64,000 nt of DNA from Acanthochlamys bracteata (GCA_019914995.1 CM034130.1:3906001-3970000); one strand, 5' to 3'. Positions 46,218-58,971 are shown, counted from the first letter of the stretch. The notes: a model not told the origin generated them from the letters alone. A program made the numbers and translations.

Positions 46218-47547
46218 TCAACAAGAAACTAATCCAATCTCTTTCTTCAAGATAAAAACAAAACCAATCTGTCTTTCTAGATTCCTTTTTTCCTCTCTCT
46301 GTCTCGCTCTCTCTAGACTTGTAGAAAGAGTTGAATGGAAGGAGAATAAAAGAAACGAACGCGGTGGTGATTCTGCCGCTGGTGTGGCGGGCTTAGTTAG
46401 CGGTCATCTTCTTCACCTTTCTTTTTACACTCTTCTCTCCTCTCTCTTGCTTTTGTAAAGAAGAAGAGAAATGCTAAATCGCAAAATGGAACCTCTATAA
46501 AATATTATTCACTAAGTAACCATTGCAGATAGGAAATGGCAACATTGCTTATTAACGAGCTTTATTTTGTTAAGAGGAAATGGTTATAGACCAGAAAGGA
46601 TGAACTGGAAATATGTAGGGTTGGTGTTGAAAAAGGAAAAGCTAAAATAAAAGAAAGGGAGAGTAACGAAAGAGAGTGGTGAGAAGTAGGGAGCAAGGAT
46701 CATGTGACTATGAGGCTAGGCTAAATTTAAACACGAGACCCAGCCAGACCAAACCAAAAACACAAAGAACAGAAGAAAAAGTAAACGCTAAGGTTGTGGG
46801 ACTGTGCGTGGGCCCCATATGTGTCCAGATCGCGACCGACCCCCGCCCGATTGGACTGGGCCAGTTCTTTATTTGGGTCCTTTATAAGAATAGTTTTTCT
46901 TAGGACCTGTTGAACTTGGAAGGAAATTTTGAATTGATCTGGCTTTGAGCCTAGTCATCTCACACTAGGATTTTCTTATTATGAATAAGAAACTGAATTA
47001 ATAGTTTATAATCAACGTTTGTTATAACTTCACCAAAACTATTTAATCTTTGATGTTAGGAAATACAAAAGCATTTCACCGACAATACCATGCGTCTTTC
47101 TCTCCATCTTTCTTTCCGTGTTCCCCAAATTAACTCTTGTATAAAAAAAAATTTTAGTAGTAGTACTATTATGCGTTCTCAATGCTTTCGTTACGTACTA
47201 CTTGCTTGCCTCATCCGAAAAATTCGAAGTACTATTTCAAGTCTTGTATTGTGAACTCAATAGACATGCAACCTGCAGTTGTTGCACCTTCTACATCGAA
47301 TCAAAGAAATAAGTGTGAACTTACTGAATCGAAATTTCTTTCATACAAGAAATTTATATGCGTGTCTAACGTTTTTTTAAAAGAATCAGAATTTGCCCCC
47401 CCCAAAAAAAAAGCATTATTAGATACGTAGATACGAGTCAAATTTGACGACAGTTTGATGTGGCTAATAATAGATTTCCATTTCCATACATCAGGATGCA
47501 TTCAAAACGTTTGCTTGGTCTATCTTCGACCGCTATTCGGTTTTTTT
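46218..47547. other. Promoter side of the TBC gene and spacer
   Basis: Pyrimidine-rich sequence at 46260-46460 probably belongs to the TBC leader or promoter on the minus strand. A 129-codon plus-strand frame at 46069-46458 overlaps it and has no domain. The rest has no recognisable gene. Confidence 0.4.
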
Positions 47548-48411
47548 TAGAGGTGGAGTAATATATGACCCGATTCAAAATACAATCCGAAATTAATCTG
47601 TTTAATTAGAATTAGAGTTGAAAAAATTTGACCCATATAAATATATAAATTGGATTAGGGTTGAACGAATTTGACCCGATTATTAAATGAGTCGACCCGA
47701 GTTAACCCAAAATTGATCTACCAATCCGAAATGTCACTTTTTGAAATAACAATTCTTGATTTTTTCTTACCGTATAATAAAATATTGACAATAAAAATAA
47801 TCGATAATAGTTATTTATAAACTATTAAATTATATTATATTTATAATTAATTTTTTATTTTTATATCTTAGTAAAATAGTGTAAGATGAAAATAACAATA
47901 TTATCGAAAGTATTATTATGTAGATATTTTTAATGACGAATTTAGATTTCGTATAAAGATTTTTATGAAAATTTTGTTAGATAGATATACTTATCAAAAT
48001 TTTTATCGAAATTATTAATATGTATTTATAATCATAAATTTCAACTATTATCATATATTTTCAAAAATAAAAATAATATTTTTTTGAATATTTTAAATAC
48101 CAATGAAGATATTAAAGAATGCATATTTTGTCAGACATAATTATATCTCGTCAGTAAAAATATCGTACACTTCCATTCAAACTGATCTTATAATTTTGTT
48201 AAAGCTTAAAAATATAAAATTAATAATTAATAATTTTAATTATTAAATGGGTCGACCCGAATTTGATCCGGTTATTAGTAGGTTATGTTAGGTTATGATT
48301 GACAATTTTGATCCGTATAAATTCATTGGTTGGATTAAGATTGAACGAATTTGATCCAATTATTAAATGAGTTGACCGAAATTAACTCATCAATTCATAT
48401 TGCCATCCCTA
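47548..48411. mobile_element. hAT-like non-autonomous element (864 bp), decayed
   Basis: The left end TAGAGGTGG and the right end TTGCCATCCCTA are diverged forms of the TAGGG(A/G)TGGCAA termini of a common plant hAT-like group. Flanks are GTTTTTTT and TTTTTTTT, compatible with an 8-bp duplication but in low complexity. Inside, a unit with GGATTAGGGTTGAACGAATTTGACCCGATTATTAAATGAGT is met near 47650 and again, diverged, near 48330. No coding region. Confidence 0.6.
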
Positions 48412-49655
48412 TTTTTTTTCTTTCGCCGCAATTCACAATCTAACTACTAATCTCTTGAACTTACTTCACTAATTGAGTAAGTCGCCGGAGTTATTTGCGG
48501 TCATTGTACAACTTTCAATTAAGTTTGCCATTGAATCATTTATTAATAATTCAATTTTTTTAAACATGTATATAAATAATTGATCATTATCCTTCGGAAA
48601 ATAATTGATCAATATATATTTTTCAATTCAACTCTTTTAAAGAAGAAAGAAATTTATGCGTTTGTTATTTATACGATAAGAAATTATCATTGTGAACTTC
48701 TACACTAGATCGAACGAGTAGTTAATTATGTAATACTTGCGGAGGAACTAGTAGATTCTTTTCGAATTATAGTATAAAAAAGTTAATTTATGTTAAGTTA
48801 GCTTGCTGTAATGCCTATCAATAAAAAAAAATCATGAATTAAGAAATAGATATCAGAATAAACTTAAAATTTTGTTATAAATAGTGAATATAAACATTAC
48901 GATTTCGTAGATATAGTTGGTTTTATAGATTAAATACGAAACATAATTGTATTTATCCTCTAGGCCAACTAGTGAATTGCCACCTCTAGAATCGAAATGT
49001 CTGGAAAAAACATAAGATTTCTAGGAAATACAAAAAGAAGGAAGAGAAACTAGATACATAGTTCGTGGAAACAAGCAAAGAAAAAGACACGCTATATTTT
49101 TTAATATTTTCCTTAACAACACTTGCCTATTTAAAAAATTCCTAATAGTTGAGAAGAGAATTATAGGTTAATTTCTAATGAGTATTTACTTTAATTAAGA
49201 GTGCATTTGCAAGCTACTTTAAATTTTTTATCTCACTTTTTTTAATAAATGTTTATAAATAATTTATAAATTAATTTAAAATATATAAAAAATTATACAT
49301 AGTAAAATTTATTATTACTTAATTTTATTATATTTTAAATAAAAAATAAAACTTATACCGATTAAAAAAATATCTTTTAAAAATATTTTCAAACATCCCT
49401 AACTTTTATATTAAATAATTGAAAATTTTTCTAGGACAATGTAATTTCTGGTCGTTGAAGTTTTTAATTCCTAATATAGACAACAATCACTCTGGTTTCA
49501 TTAGTGTGTAAATTTTAATGACCAGATCCATGATCTGATGCAACAATAAAAACTATCTACGTTTTGTAGGAAATTGACTTCCCCAATTATGTGTTAGTCT
49601 GTCCTAAAAAATAATATTTATTCTAATTATTAAAATCTTTCCCACAAGGATTTTT
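48412..49655. other. AT-rich spacer, no gene recognised
   Basis: Very AT-rich and without long frames on either strand. Nothing beyond short A/T runs between the two hAT-like elements. Confidence 0.5.
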
Positions 49656-50223
49656 TAGGGATGGCAATATGGATTAATAGATCAATTTCGGATCAACCTA
49701 TATAATAACCGGATCAAAATTATTTAATTCAAACTCGACCTATTTATTTATATAGGTCAAAATTGTCAACACTAATCCAACCTATTTATAATCGGATTAA
49801 ACTCGCATCGATATATTTAATAATTAAATTATTAAATAAAAATTATAAATATTAATTTTTTAATAATAATATATAAATTATTAATTATAATATATTTAAA
49901 AAGAAAAATATTAATTTTGACAAAATTTATAAATTAAACAAAAATTAGTTAAAATTAAGATAAATTAATATATATACAAATTAAATTCAAATTTTTGTTT
50001 TTTATTTTAATTATTAAGTAATATATACTATATAAATAGTTATACAGGTTAAACGGATTAATCTTTGGTCAATCCGAATCCGACTCGAATCCGTTTAAAT
50101 TTCTCGAATCATTTTCGGTCGACCGAAATCGACCCGAATCCGAGTAAGGCTTGATCCGAACCCGATCTTTTCAGATCGATTTCGGATCGAATTTTCGGGT
50201 CGGGTCGAAATTTGCCACCCCTA
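49656..50223. mobile_element. hAT-like non-autonomous element (568 bp)
   Basis: Termini TAGGGATGGCAA (left) and TTTGCCACCCCTA (right) are clear inverted repeats. Flanks GGATTTTT and GAATCTTT agree at 6 of 8 positions, as an aged 8-bp duplication would. The interior is AT-rich, with CCCGA/TCGGG words at the right side (GAATCCGACTCGAATCC, GGGTCGGGTCG). No transposase. Related to the element at 47548-48411. Confidence 0.75.
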
Positions 50224-53200
50224 GAATCTTTTAATAAAAGTTTTTGATGATTTTCGAGTACCTAAATAAATATGAGTATTGTGTCATGTTTAGTGCTTAT
50301 AAATAAACTTTTTTCAAAATAAAAATTATTTTACAAATTTTCAAGAATAAGTTTAATTTTTTATTAAAAAAAGTAATAATTATACATATATATATATATA
50401 TATTATAATATATAATTTTTTTATAATTTTTAAATGTAAAAGAAATCTAAAAAGTATTTTAAAAATATATTAAAAAATATAAAATATTTATTTGAAATGA
50501 TAAATATTTTAAAGTAATGCTAATCGTTTCTTCACAAATTGTAGTTCAATTCATGAGCCATTACAATAATGATAATGACAATAATCTTTTTATTTTCTCA
50601 AATTTTTTCATTTTTACCCTCTATAATTATAAGCGAACTACCCTCATGTGTAATTTGAATCGAAATTGGTTTGCAGCTCCACAAGGTTCAAAGACATTGG
50701 TGGATTGTATTAATTAATAGATGCATTTATCATCTTGGTAGCGTCAACAAAATTTTGAAATAGAACTTAATTACGCAAATTACTAGAAGACTGTGAAACT
50801 TATTCAAATAACAATGGTTGTCTATATTCAGAATGTTCACCTATGTTAAACTGGCGTAGATGACATTTAGAGTACTTTTTTTGCACCGAAAAAGAAATTC
50901 ACCGAAAAATCACTTGTATATGTGTGATTTTTTATATTCTTTTACAGCAACTTATTCTTTATAGCTTACTTCAAAAAATTACTCTCAAAACGATATTTTC
51001 ATAAAATCAATTTATATGAAAAAATACACCCTAAACTATTGTATAAATAATATAATTCGTTCAACTTTAATAAATTGGTTCTAAATTTTTAAGTAACTAC
51101 ATCTTTTAAAATTAAATTAATTGGTATCGTCTAAAATATTATGAAAGCACTATAGATAATTCTAGAATATGACACCAATTAGTTTAATATGTTAAAAAGA
51201 AAAAGCTAAAAACAAAAGAAGAATGAGGAAGTTTATTAGTTAAGAATATAAAATGAATTGTATTTATAGCTATTTGATTTTGTCCACAAAATGTTTAAAT
51301 CCTAAGATTGTTTTCCTTACGAAAGCAAGAGAAAGATAATAAAAGTTTTAAAATGATTTTAAAATAGATTTGAACGGAAAATATTTTTTATTTTATTTTA
51401 TAAAAAATTAATTTTTTATTTTAAAAAATAAAAAATAAGTCATAAAACTAAATTACTATATATAATTTTGTATATTTAAAAAAAAATTAAATAAATTATA
51501 TAAAATAGTATAAAAATTTTATCATAAAATATAATTTAAAAATAATTTTGTAAAATGTGGAAAAAAAATAAACCCAAACGCTAGATTTGCACGTGCTAGC
51601 GAGCTGTGAGAGTACATTTATTTTAAGATAAATAAAATAATATTTCCAAAAAGGCCTAACTTGTTACTTTCAAGGACTACCTCTCCAAATTAGTTCATTC
51701 AAAAAAAAAATGCGGTGCTGTTTGAAAATGCTTCTGAAAAAATATTTTTTTAAATAAAAATTATTTTTATTTTATTTTAAAAAATAAGTTTTTTTATTTC
51801 AAAAAAATATAAAAATAAAAAAAAATTAGGAAATAAAAAATTTTCATACTTTTTAAAATCATAAATAAAATATATAATATTGTAAAAATTTATAAAAAAA
51901 GTGAAATTGAAATTTTAAGAAATGCTTTTTCTGGAAATCAATACCAAACGCTCCCGTAAGGTTTGAACTTTAAATTTCACCTAATCCTGTTATGGTAAAT
52001 TACTTCAAAATTATTCATACAAATGCACAAAGAAAATCCGTGCAAAAAGTTGTGTGGCAAAAATAATTAAAAAATAAATTCTGTTTGAAAGTTTAAGATG
52101 TTCATAACCATACTATAAGTAGGTGCAATGGATTTATGTTCCCCCTTTTTTTTTCTTGATGATAGCTGCAATGAAATTATTGTCATTACTATTTGACGAT
52201 AGCGTATAAGTTGCATGTCACACAATCTACTAAACCATAAATAGATTGCGGGGACGTTTAGCTGAGCATTTCTAAATTCATTTTATTTCAAATAAATAAT
52301 TTATATATTTTAATAAATTTTTTAAATTATTGTAAAATATTATATATATATATCTTTTAAAATAAAAAATTTATTTTTAAAATAGTATTTAAAATATTTT
52401 TATTTAAAAAAAATTTTATTTATAAACATTCTACCACAAGTCATGCCCCAACCAATAAATTAATTGAATGGGCTTAATTAGGGTAGTTGTGGGCCTTAAT
52501 TAATTAGGCTGAACTAAATTGGGGTTTGTGGACCATTGGGAACCTGACATCTTGGGTGTACCACAAATATTCATGGTATTGTAACATTTTTCTGTACTTG
52601 TTTACTAAAAGTACAATCTTTTTTCAGAATACTCGTTTGGCGAAGCTTTTTAAAAATAATTTTTTAATTTATATTTTTAATATACTTTTTATAAGTATTA
52701 AAAATTATTAAAATTTTAAAAATATAAAAATTTTACGTATTAAAAATTTTTTATTTATTATTTTTAAAAAATATTTTAAAATAAAATTTATTGTTTAAAA
52801 AAATAATTTATTTCAAAAAAATACTATTTCAAAATTACTACTAAACGTTTCCTTAATTTCAGAGCATACTTGGCATTTTCATAATTTTATTTTTATTAAA
52901 TCCAAGAAAATGTTTACAATAGTTTTAATTTTTTGTAAAATTAAACTATAGAAATAACTTGTACATCATGATATAATGATCATTATTATTTTACAAAACA
53001 TGTAAAATTTTTTCTATAAACTTTTATTTTTTTAAATCTTATTTCCAGAAAAAAATCAAATTGTATTTGGTATTGAGTTTGAAACTTGAATAAATTTTAT
53101 TTTCAAAATATTAATTTTATAGTTTAGTATTTGCTAATATTTTTGAAATTATGATACCAAAAAAACCACTTATACAAGCAAGTCGGAAAAATAGGTAGAA

Positions 53201-53700
53201 ATTATATTTTGTTAGAAACACTTCATAAATCTGTTTTTTTTTTTCTTTTAAACTTAATTCTCCAAACTCAATATCAAACGTAACCTCGGTAGCAAAATAA
53301 ATATTGCATCTGCTTTTGATTATGAATGCTCAAGTTCATACTATCCCTCTCTTATAAAGTTGCATCCAAAAACCATGCGTAGTTGATCTATAGGCAAAAT
53401 CATTCAAGCAATTAGATTGAAAATTTTCAGACTATCCTTTCAATCCCTGAAGTGCGACAAAAGCTTCACAGCGTGAAAATTTTCTATTGAAACTATCCAT
53501 CTTTTTTATGCCAATTAATATCTTGGTTTTCAATTCATTAATTTTTAGTTAGTCCTTAGCGTAATCAAATCACATAAGAAGAGAAGAAGCATACCTAAAC
53601 CTAACATCAAATTAACATGCGTACCTAATTGCCTAGGTTAGTTTACCAAACTGTTCTAGGTTTGTTCAACACACGATCACCTAACTGTCTCCCTTCTCCA
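50224..53700. repeat. AT-rich stretch with a cluster of MITE-like repeats
   Basis: Several segments begin with a (C/T)GTTTGG or CGTTTAG-like word, run through A/T-only inverted tracts, and end in a CAAACG-like word. They lie at about 51340-51580, 51707-51955, 52250-52430, 52630-52850 and 52860-53280. Examples of ends are TACCAAACGCTCCC (about 51940) and ACTAAACGTTTCC (about 52838). They look like related hairpin-forming miniature elements at different stages of decay. No gene is visible. Confidence 0.45.
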
Positions 53701-53714
53701 TTTTCCCCGTCTTC

Positions 53715-53720
53715 TATAAA
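53715..53720 (+). promoter_or_regulatory. TATA box of the DUF538 gene
   Basis: TATAAA within CTTCTATAAAATAAAG, 53 bp before the start codon, leaving about 25 bp for the usual start-site distance. Confidence 0.65.
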
Positions 53721-53772
53721 ATAAAGCCTAAACTCTTACCAGACTTCACCAAAAATCAATAAGAAGAAAACG

Positions 53773-54222
53773 ATGGGAAGCTTCGCGACGAACGAGAGAG
53801 AGGGAGCCGAAATCGTCTACGGCGCCGAAGAGTGTCGTCGCCACTCGATGGAACTACTCGACGAGCTGGGCTTTCCAACAAGTGTGATGCCACTAAAAGA
53901 CCTTATAGAATGTGGCCGTGTTCAGTCCACAGGTTTTGTGTGGATGAAACAGAGAGCTCCAAGTGAGCACTATTTCAAAGGAACGGCGACAAAAGTAAGC
54001 TACGCCGCAGAAGTTACGGCGTATGTTGAAAAAGGTAAGATGAAGAAGATGACTGGTGTTAAGAGCAAGCAGGTTTTGCTTTGGGTTCCAATCACTGAGA
54101 TGAGCCTTGCTGATGATGGAGCTAAGATATATTTTAAGACATCGTTCGGGGTTGGCAGGGCTTTTCCGACCTCTGCGTTTGAAGAACAGGAAGAAAGACA
54201 TGTTGAGAAGGAGAGTTCTTGA
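53773..54222 (+). CDS. DUF538-family protein (SVB-like), 149 aa
   Basis: Single-exon gene, typical for the family. The protein opens with EGAEIVYGAEECRRHSMELLDELGFPTSVMPL-type sequence, the DUF538 signature. A basic middle (TATKVSYAAEVTAYVEKGKM) and the conserved VLLWVPITEM block (about residues 102-111) follow, then YFKTSFGVGRAFPTSAF and a charged tail. Arabidopsis members include SVB, linked to trichome branching and growth; the biochemical activity is unsettled. No signal peptide, so probably cytosolic. A TATA box stands 53 bp upstream of the ATG. The frame is intact. Confidence 0.9.
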   Translation: MGSFATNEREGAEIVYGAEECRRHSMELLDELGFPTSVMPLKDLIECGRVQSTGFVWMKQRAPSEHYFKGTATKVSYAAEVTAYVEKGKMKKMTGVKSKQVLLWVPITEMSLADDGAKIYFKTSFGVGRAFPTSAFEEQEERHVEKESS

Positions 54223-54824
54223 ATGTTAAGATAGAAAATATTTATGTACCGATTATAATTTGTTATTATCGATCTTTTTTTAAAGATATTTAGTCTCTCG
54301 AGTAATTTCTAGTCATGTGAAAACATAACTTCATGCAGGCACTATACGATCCCTAGCAGAAAATCAACTACTTAGGGGAAGACGGAATTGAAAATTTTCT
54401 AAAATCATTGACAGCATCTGAAGCCTAATAACAACAACCATTAACGCACACTCATCATCCATACTAATATTACCATAGTAAATATCCCGATACAGCAGCT
54501 AATGAGTTCTTCAATCAGGTTTTTTAATATCTACAGAGGCAAAAAGTACCCACCTTCAAGAAAAAGAGCTATATTTGGTTCACATCATCCAGCCAGAGGT
54601 GAAATATTCTAGTACAGTAGTCATACACTCATACTATTTACAAAATCAATACATCCGTACCGATGCGTTTGCTTTTATTAGCAAGTTACGATAGCGCATC
54701 AAACCAAAGCACAAGAATTTCCATCTGTTCTTCCATCAGCAGTAACAACAGTGCTGACCTCTATTCCCAACTGAAAGTCCTGCACGTACTTGCTGCAGTG
54801 CATTAATAGCACCAAATCACAAGT
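54223..54824. other. Spacer between the DUF538 gene and the PGL remnant
   Basis: The first part should be the 3' untranslated region of the DUF538 gene. No further gene seen. Confidence 0.45.
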
Positions 54825-55293
54825 TTACGTGTTGGACTTTTCCTGCAACTCCGAAGCAGCTTCTTTGTCTGTGAACCAAGTCAATTGACCATCTTCAGGC
54901 CATACCATCTGAACAGGTAGTGTTGTTATCGCTGCCGAGTGCGCGTCGGACAGGACCAGCTATTATTAGCTCCAGTGACCACAAGAGCTACATAAGCTGA
55001 GGAATTAATCACACGAAATGTAAAAGTTATTCTTTCTGGAGGCGGTTTTGGTGAATCCTTTATGAAGGCAACCAACTGCTGGTTCCCCTTGAGAAGAGGA
55101 TGTCCAGGAAAAAGAGAAGCAATGTGGCCCGATTCCAAGCAGCATGAGATCAAATCTTGGAAGCCCAGTAGTTGTTGAACTATCCACTACCCCATTCTTT
55201 ACTAGCTGCTTTAAACCAGTCTCGTAATCATCAGCAGCTTCCTCAGCTGAAGAAGTCATTAATGGCATAGACTTGACCAGGTGGTATTGGAAC
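54825..55293 (-). pseudogene. PGL: 6-phosphogluconolactonase (PGL) remnant, 5'-truncated and frameshifted
   Basis: On the minus strand, after an acceptor-like GACAG (55298-55294), the sequence reads VPIPPGQVYAIND, AEEAADDYETGLKQLV, GLPRFDLMLLGIGP, HIASLFPGHPLLKGN, KPPPERITFTF-VINSSAYVALVVTGA, LPVQMVWPEDGQLTWFTDKEAASEL and a stop at 54825-54827. This is the C-terminal half of plant 6-phosphogluconolactonase, the second enzyme of the oxidative pentose phosphate pathway. Frame breaks occur after YAIND, at the GP(D)GH motif that carries the catalytic His, and after VVTGA. The N-terminal exons are missing. The kept splice acceptor suggests a DNA-level copy rather than a processed one. The CACTA end lies 780 bp upstream, so the missing part could be beyond that element. 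Confidence 0.85.
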
Positions 55294-56074
55294 CTGTCAT
55301 TTGAGAAACAGGGATAAGAGCAAATATAGCCATATAAAGGATGATGAAGGCTCCATTTTTAACGCATTTCTTCAAGGTAAAAAAATCCAGATATACATCA
55401 TCATAATGCTACATAGCTAGCATTTATGTAGGCATGATTGACTGATACTCTTTTTTATATAAAAAAAATATCCAAGCTCGCGAACTTGAACGCAACTAAC
55501 TAAAAACGTCATGATGCGTACAATGTAAGAAATTGCACCTGCTATTATACCAGGATCCAGTGCCAAGTTGAAAACAGAATCAAGTTAGTCTGACTAGGCA
55601 AGATTAGTTTTACGACCCAAAAAGTAACTAATCAAAACTCCACAATCTGTGTTTTCAGACAAATTTTATCATGCGTAAAACACAGCTTACTACTTTTTAA
55701 TACAACACATGAAAATGGAACGAAACAATAAAAACAAAACGAAATTAATATGTAGTAACTTGTGATGCTTTTTGAAATCTTATCACTAATTGGTCAGCTA
55801 CGTGAATCATTATGTAAATAACTCATCAAGATTTAAAAAGATATTAGAGTTGCTGAATCTAAGCTCAGCCGTCTTTTTCCAACTCGTAGATATTCTTAAA
55901 GATTTTTGGATGTCATTCAGGATCGACACAAGTTCCAAATAAAACTAGCACACTATTGAGTTAATATAAGTAAATCCACCTTAAAAATTTCAAGTGGATA
56001 TTGAAGTGTAATGTATCATATCAAATAATTGTGTTCAGCAAACAACAGAGCGCTCTTCTATTATTACTCTCAAT
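55294..56074. other. Spacer between the PGL remnant and the CACTA terminus
   Basis: AT-rich. No PGL upstream exon and no other gene could be recognised here. Confidence 0.45.
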
Positions 56075-56640
56075 CACTACTACAAAAAAGACTTTTACCG
56101 ACTGAGAGAATTAGTCGGTAAACGACTCATTTCAGTCGAAAAAATAAGTTACCGACAAAATAAATCTTCCAGTCGGTAAACGTCGGCAAATCGTTGTCGG
56201 CAAACCGTTTACCGATTGAATACAAAATTCCGTTGGCATCGCATAGTAAATTACCGACTATGATGTTCAGTCGGCAAATACCGACTGCAGGATTTGTTGG
56301 AAACTACCGACCAGCGTAGTGGTCGGTAAATATCGACTACGCATGCAGTTGCTAAATGCCGACTGCTTTCTCAGTCGGTGATTACCGACTAACTACGTAG
56401 TCGGTGTGTACCGACTGGAGTTTCAGTCGATACTTGTCGACTGACACCGCAGTTGGTATTTCCTGAATGATACGGTGATATTAACGACCGCTAACGTAGT
56501 CGGCAATCACCGACTATATTTACAGTTGGTATTTGCCGTCTATAGATGTAGTCGGTAATTTACTATATTCTGTCGGTGGTTGCCGACTATATCTCAGTCG
56601 ATAGGTACCGACTGTTTGCTTGTTAGTCGGCAATAACGTG
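56075..56640. repeat. CACTA terminal inverted repeat and subterminal repeat array
   Basis: After the terminus, roughly two dozen copies of ACCGACT or its complement AGTCGGT (with variants such as GCCGACT and AGTCGAT) lie in about 540 bp in both orientations. In En/Spm such subterminal motifs bind the TNPA protein and bring the two ends together. Confidence 0.85.
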
Positions 56641-57605
56641 TGAAACATCACTGCAATGCGTTTTTATTTCGTATCAACCTGCTATTCACATTATGCATTT
56701 TTATTTCGCATCAACCTGCTATGAAACATCATTTCTATTCATATACAACTCATATTCACACAAATCATCCAAATAAGCATCACTGATTAATAAAAAGTTA
56801 TCCAAATTTACATCACTCAACATTTATAATTTATACACCACCCTACTATCTATTCACCACATACATTCCACACAACTTTGATGAATAAAGAAAACTCAAT
56901 GGTTTTATGCAGTTGCATCCATACATCGATCGTCTCATACATTAGTTGAAGATGAATAAAAGAAAAGCTTTGTCTCTCTTACAATGAAGCACCCTAGCTA
57001 GCTATTATTTGAAACAATATCCCTGCAACAAATAAGGCAAATAATTTTGTTATAAGATATAGAGTAAAAAATATATATGTTTTGAAATCATTACTCAAAA
57101 TCAAGATAAGACTTTTATGTGCTATTACATTAATACGATAGGAAGGGCCATATGAAATTGTAAAATCACTTAAAAATATTTCTAGATGTCTACAGCATTG
57201 ATTTGAAAAAAAAAAAAAATGTTACTAATTTGCATACAAGGTTAATGATCACTACCCTAATCAGCCAACAAAAAAATTAATGAACAAAATCAAGCTAAAT
57301 GACAAAATTTAGCTAAGCAATAAATATATCTCTTTTTTAGCTGAAATAGAGTAAAAATAATAAATAAAAAGAAACACATATTGAACTTACTATAAAGGTG
57401 GCCCAATAGCATTTTAAAGTTTTTCGAACATCTCCATTAGGAATGACACTTTTTCTTCATTTTTACGGAGGCGTTGTCTAGTCTCGAGCAGTTCATGTTG
57501 TTGTTTCTCAAGTTCAAATTGTTGCTTCTCAAGCTCGGCTTATTATTTTTCATTTATTTTCTCTAAAGTTATAATTTGATTTTTCAAAACTGAATTCTCG
57601 TATGT

Positions 57606-58971
57606 TTAGGTAGATGAACCAGCAGAACGGCTAGTTGGCGGCTTAGGTCCACGCCCACGTCCACGAATATACCCGCGTGCTTTTTAAGCACCGACAAACA
57701 TATCTCTTCATCATCAACTGCGTTCCCCTCCTCTTGAGACTTGGTCTGCATCTCTATCATTTGATTCTGTATTTCATTTAAAATAAAAAGATGTAACAAA
57801 TTATAAACCTTGACTCTTAACGTTAATCGCTAAAAGTTTATATAGAAAGGATATAACTTACATAATTCGATTGCGACTCCTCGATATCCAACTATCTTTT
57901 TTTTTTTTTTTTGCATTTGAAATATGCGTCTCCTTATACAAATCAATACAATTGGCATTCTACAGTTTGCAAGAGAATTAATACAAGTTAATTAGTTAAA
58001 GTCCTCTTGTCTTTGTTATGTTATATTAATGCTACTATTTAGAAAACTATAACAAAAATACATTCTTTCGTTATATTGCTGCAAAGGTGCGTGAGCCCGC
58101 AGTGTACTTATTGTTATTCTTTGCACGAACAGCTTTTGCTTTTTCCTATTTTCTCTATATATAACTAATGATAAGGGTATTATTCACCAATGAGATAAAA
58201 ATTAAAAGAAAAAGTTAAGATAAAATGAATTTTACGATCCATTCTAGCAAATCAAATTGATCGCATAGCCAAATCCATTATTCACATCGGGCTGTTGAAT
58301 GTGTGAAGTCCTTATAAGGATTTGCTCGAACCCTGTCTCCGCCATCAATACTCCTAAAGTAGTCATGACACTCATAACGCCAATCTTTATATCGCTCAGA
58401 ACCTGTATTATGTAAACATGTTCAGTTCCCAGGATCAGATAAATCTAACTCAAACTTATCCTGCGATAATAAAAAAAATTGTTAGCAACTAGCAAACATT
58501 AATAATGTAGATTATAACAACTTTAAAATACTTACGGTCATCATGGAATAACTTTTCTTTTTAATAGACTGATCAATCGTACTCCAACCTTTAGTATTTT
58601 TTACAGGAGCATAAGTACGAATCAGATAAGTCATCTCCCTTGCGAACCAGCTTGCATGTTCCCCGACTGGCCTCCATATTCCATTTGGAATATCAATCTT
58701 GACATTTTTCTTATTTTTCAATATATACATCTCCAAATCACTGCATCGATTGCCCGCTCGCGGACCTTGTGTTTGTGTGTTAACAGACTCTAAATAGATG
58801 ACAACTATGAGATGCATTGATTAGTAATTGACGAAGTTTATTTATAAAAAAATTATCGCTACTAGAGCCATTAGGGTCTTGAGTCTCCAAATTAGCAATA
58901 TTCTGAGTTGATTGTAACGACAGTCGTCTTCTACTAGATATTGCCGGCGCCATAAAGATAAATATAAACAA
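57606..58971 (-). pseudogene. TNPA-like protein gene of the CACTA element, decayed
   Basis: Minus-strand pieces. The first, from 58971, is serine-rich (SSRRRLSLQSTQN). The next (58512-58817) has the conserved block KIDIPNGIWRPVGEHASWFAREMTYLIRTYAPV. The last (57606-57799) has DDEEICLSVLKKHAG and, one frame away, GYIRGRGRGPKPPTSR before a stop. This is the plant transposase family found as the second gene of CACTA elements (Transposase_24/Ptta type). In En/Spm the equivalent protein binds the subterminal repeats. A frameshift breaks the C-terminal signature. Introns may separate the pieces, so the gene model is incomplete. Confidence 0.75.

Noticed and set aside
46069-46458. 129-codon plus-strand frame as a gene
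   Set aside because: Lies over the pyrimidine-rich leader and promoter of the TBC gene on the other strand; no domain, and a low-complexity Leu/Ser end.
53893-54201. 102-codon minus-strand frame
   Set aside because: Complete shadow of the DUF538 gene, whose protein is clearly recognisable on the plus strand.
56075-56640. CRISPR-like array because of the many short repeats
   Set aside because: Repeats are 7 bp, in both orientations and irregularly spaced, next to a CACTA terminus in a plant genome; they are subterminal transposase-binding motifs.
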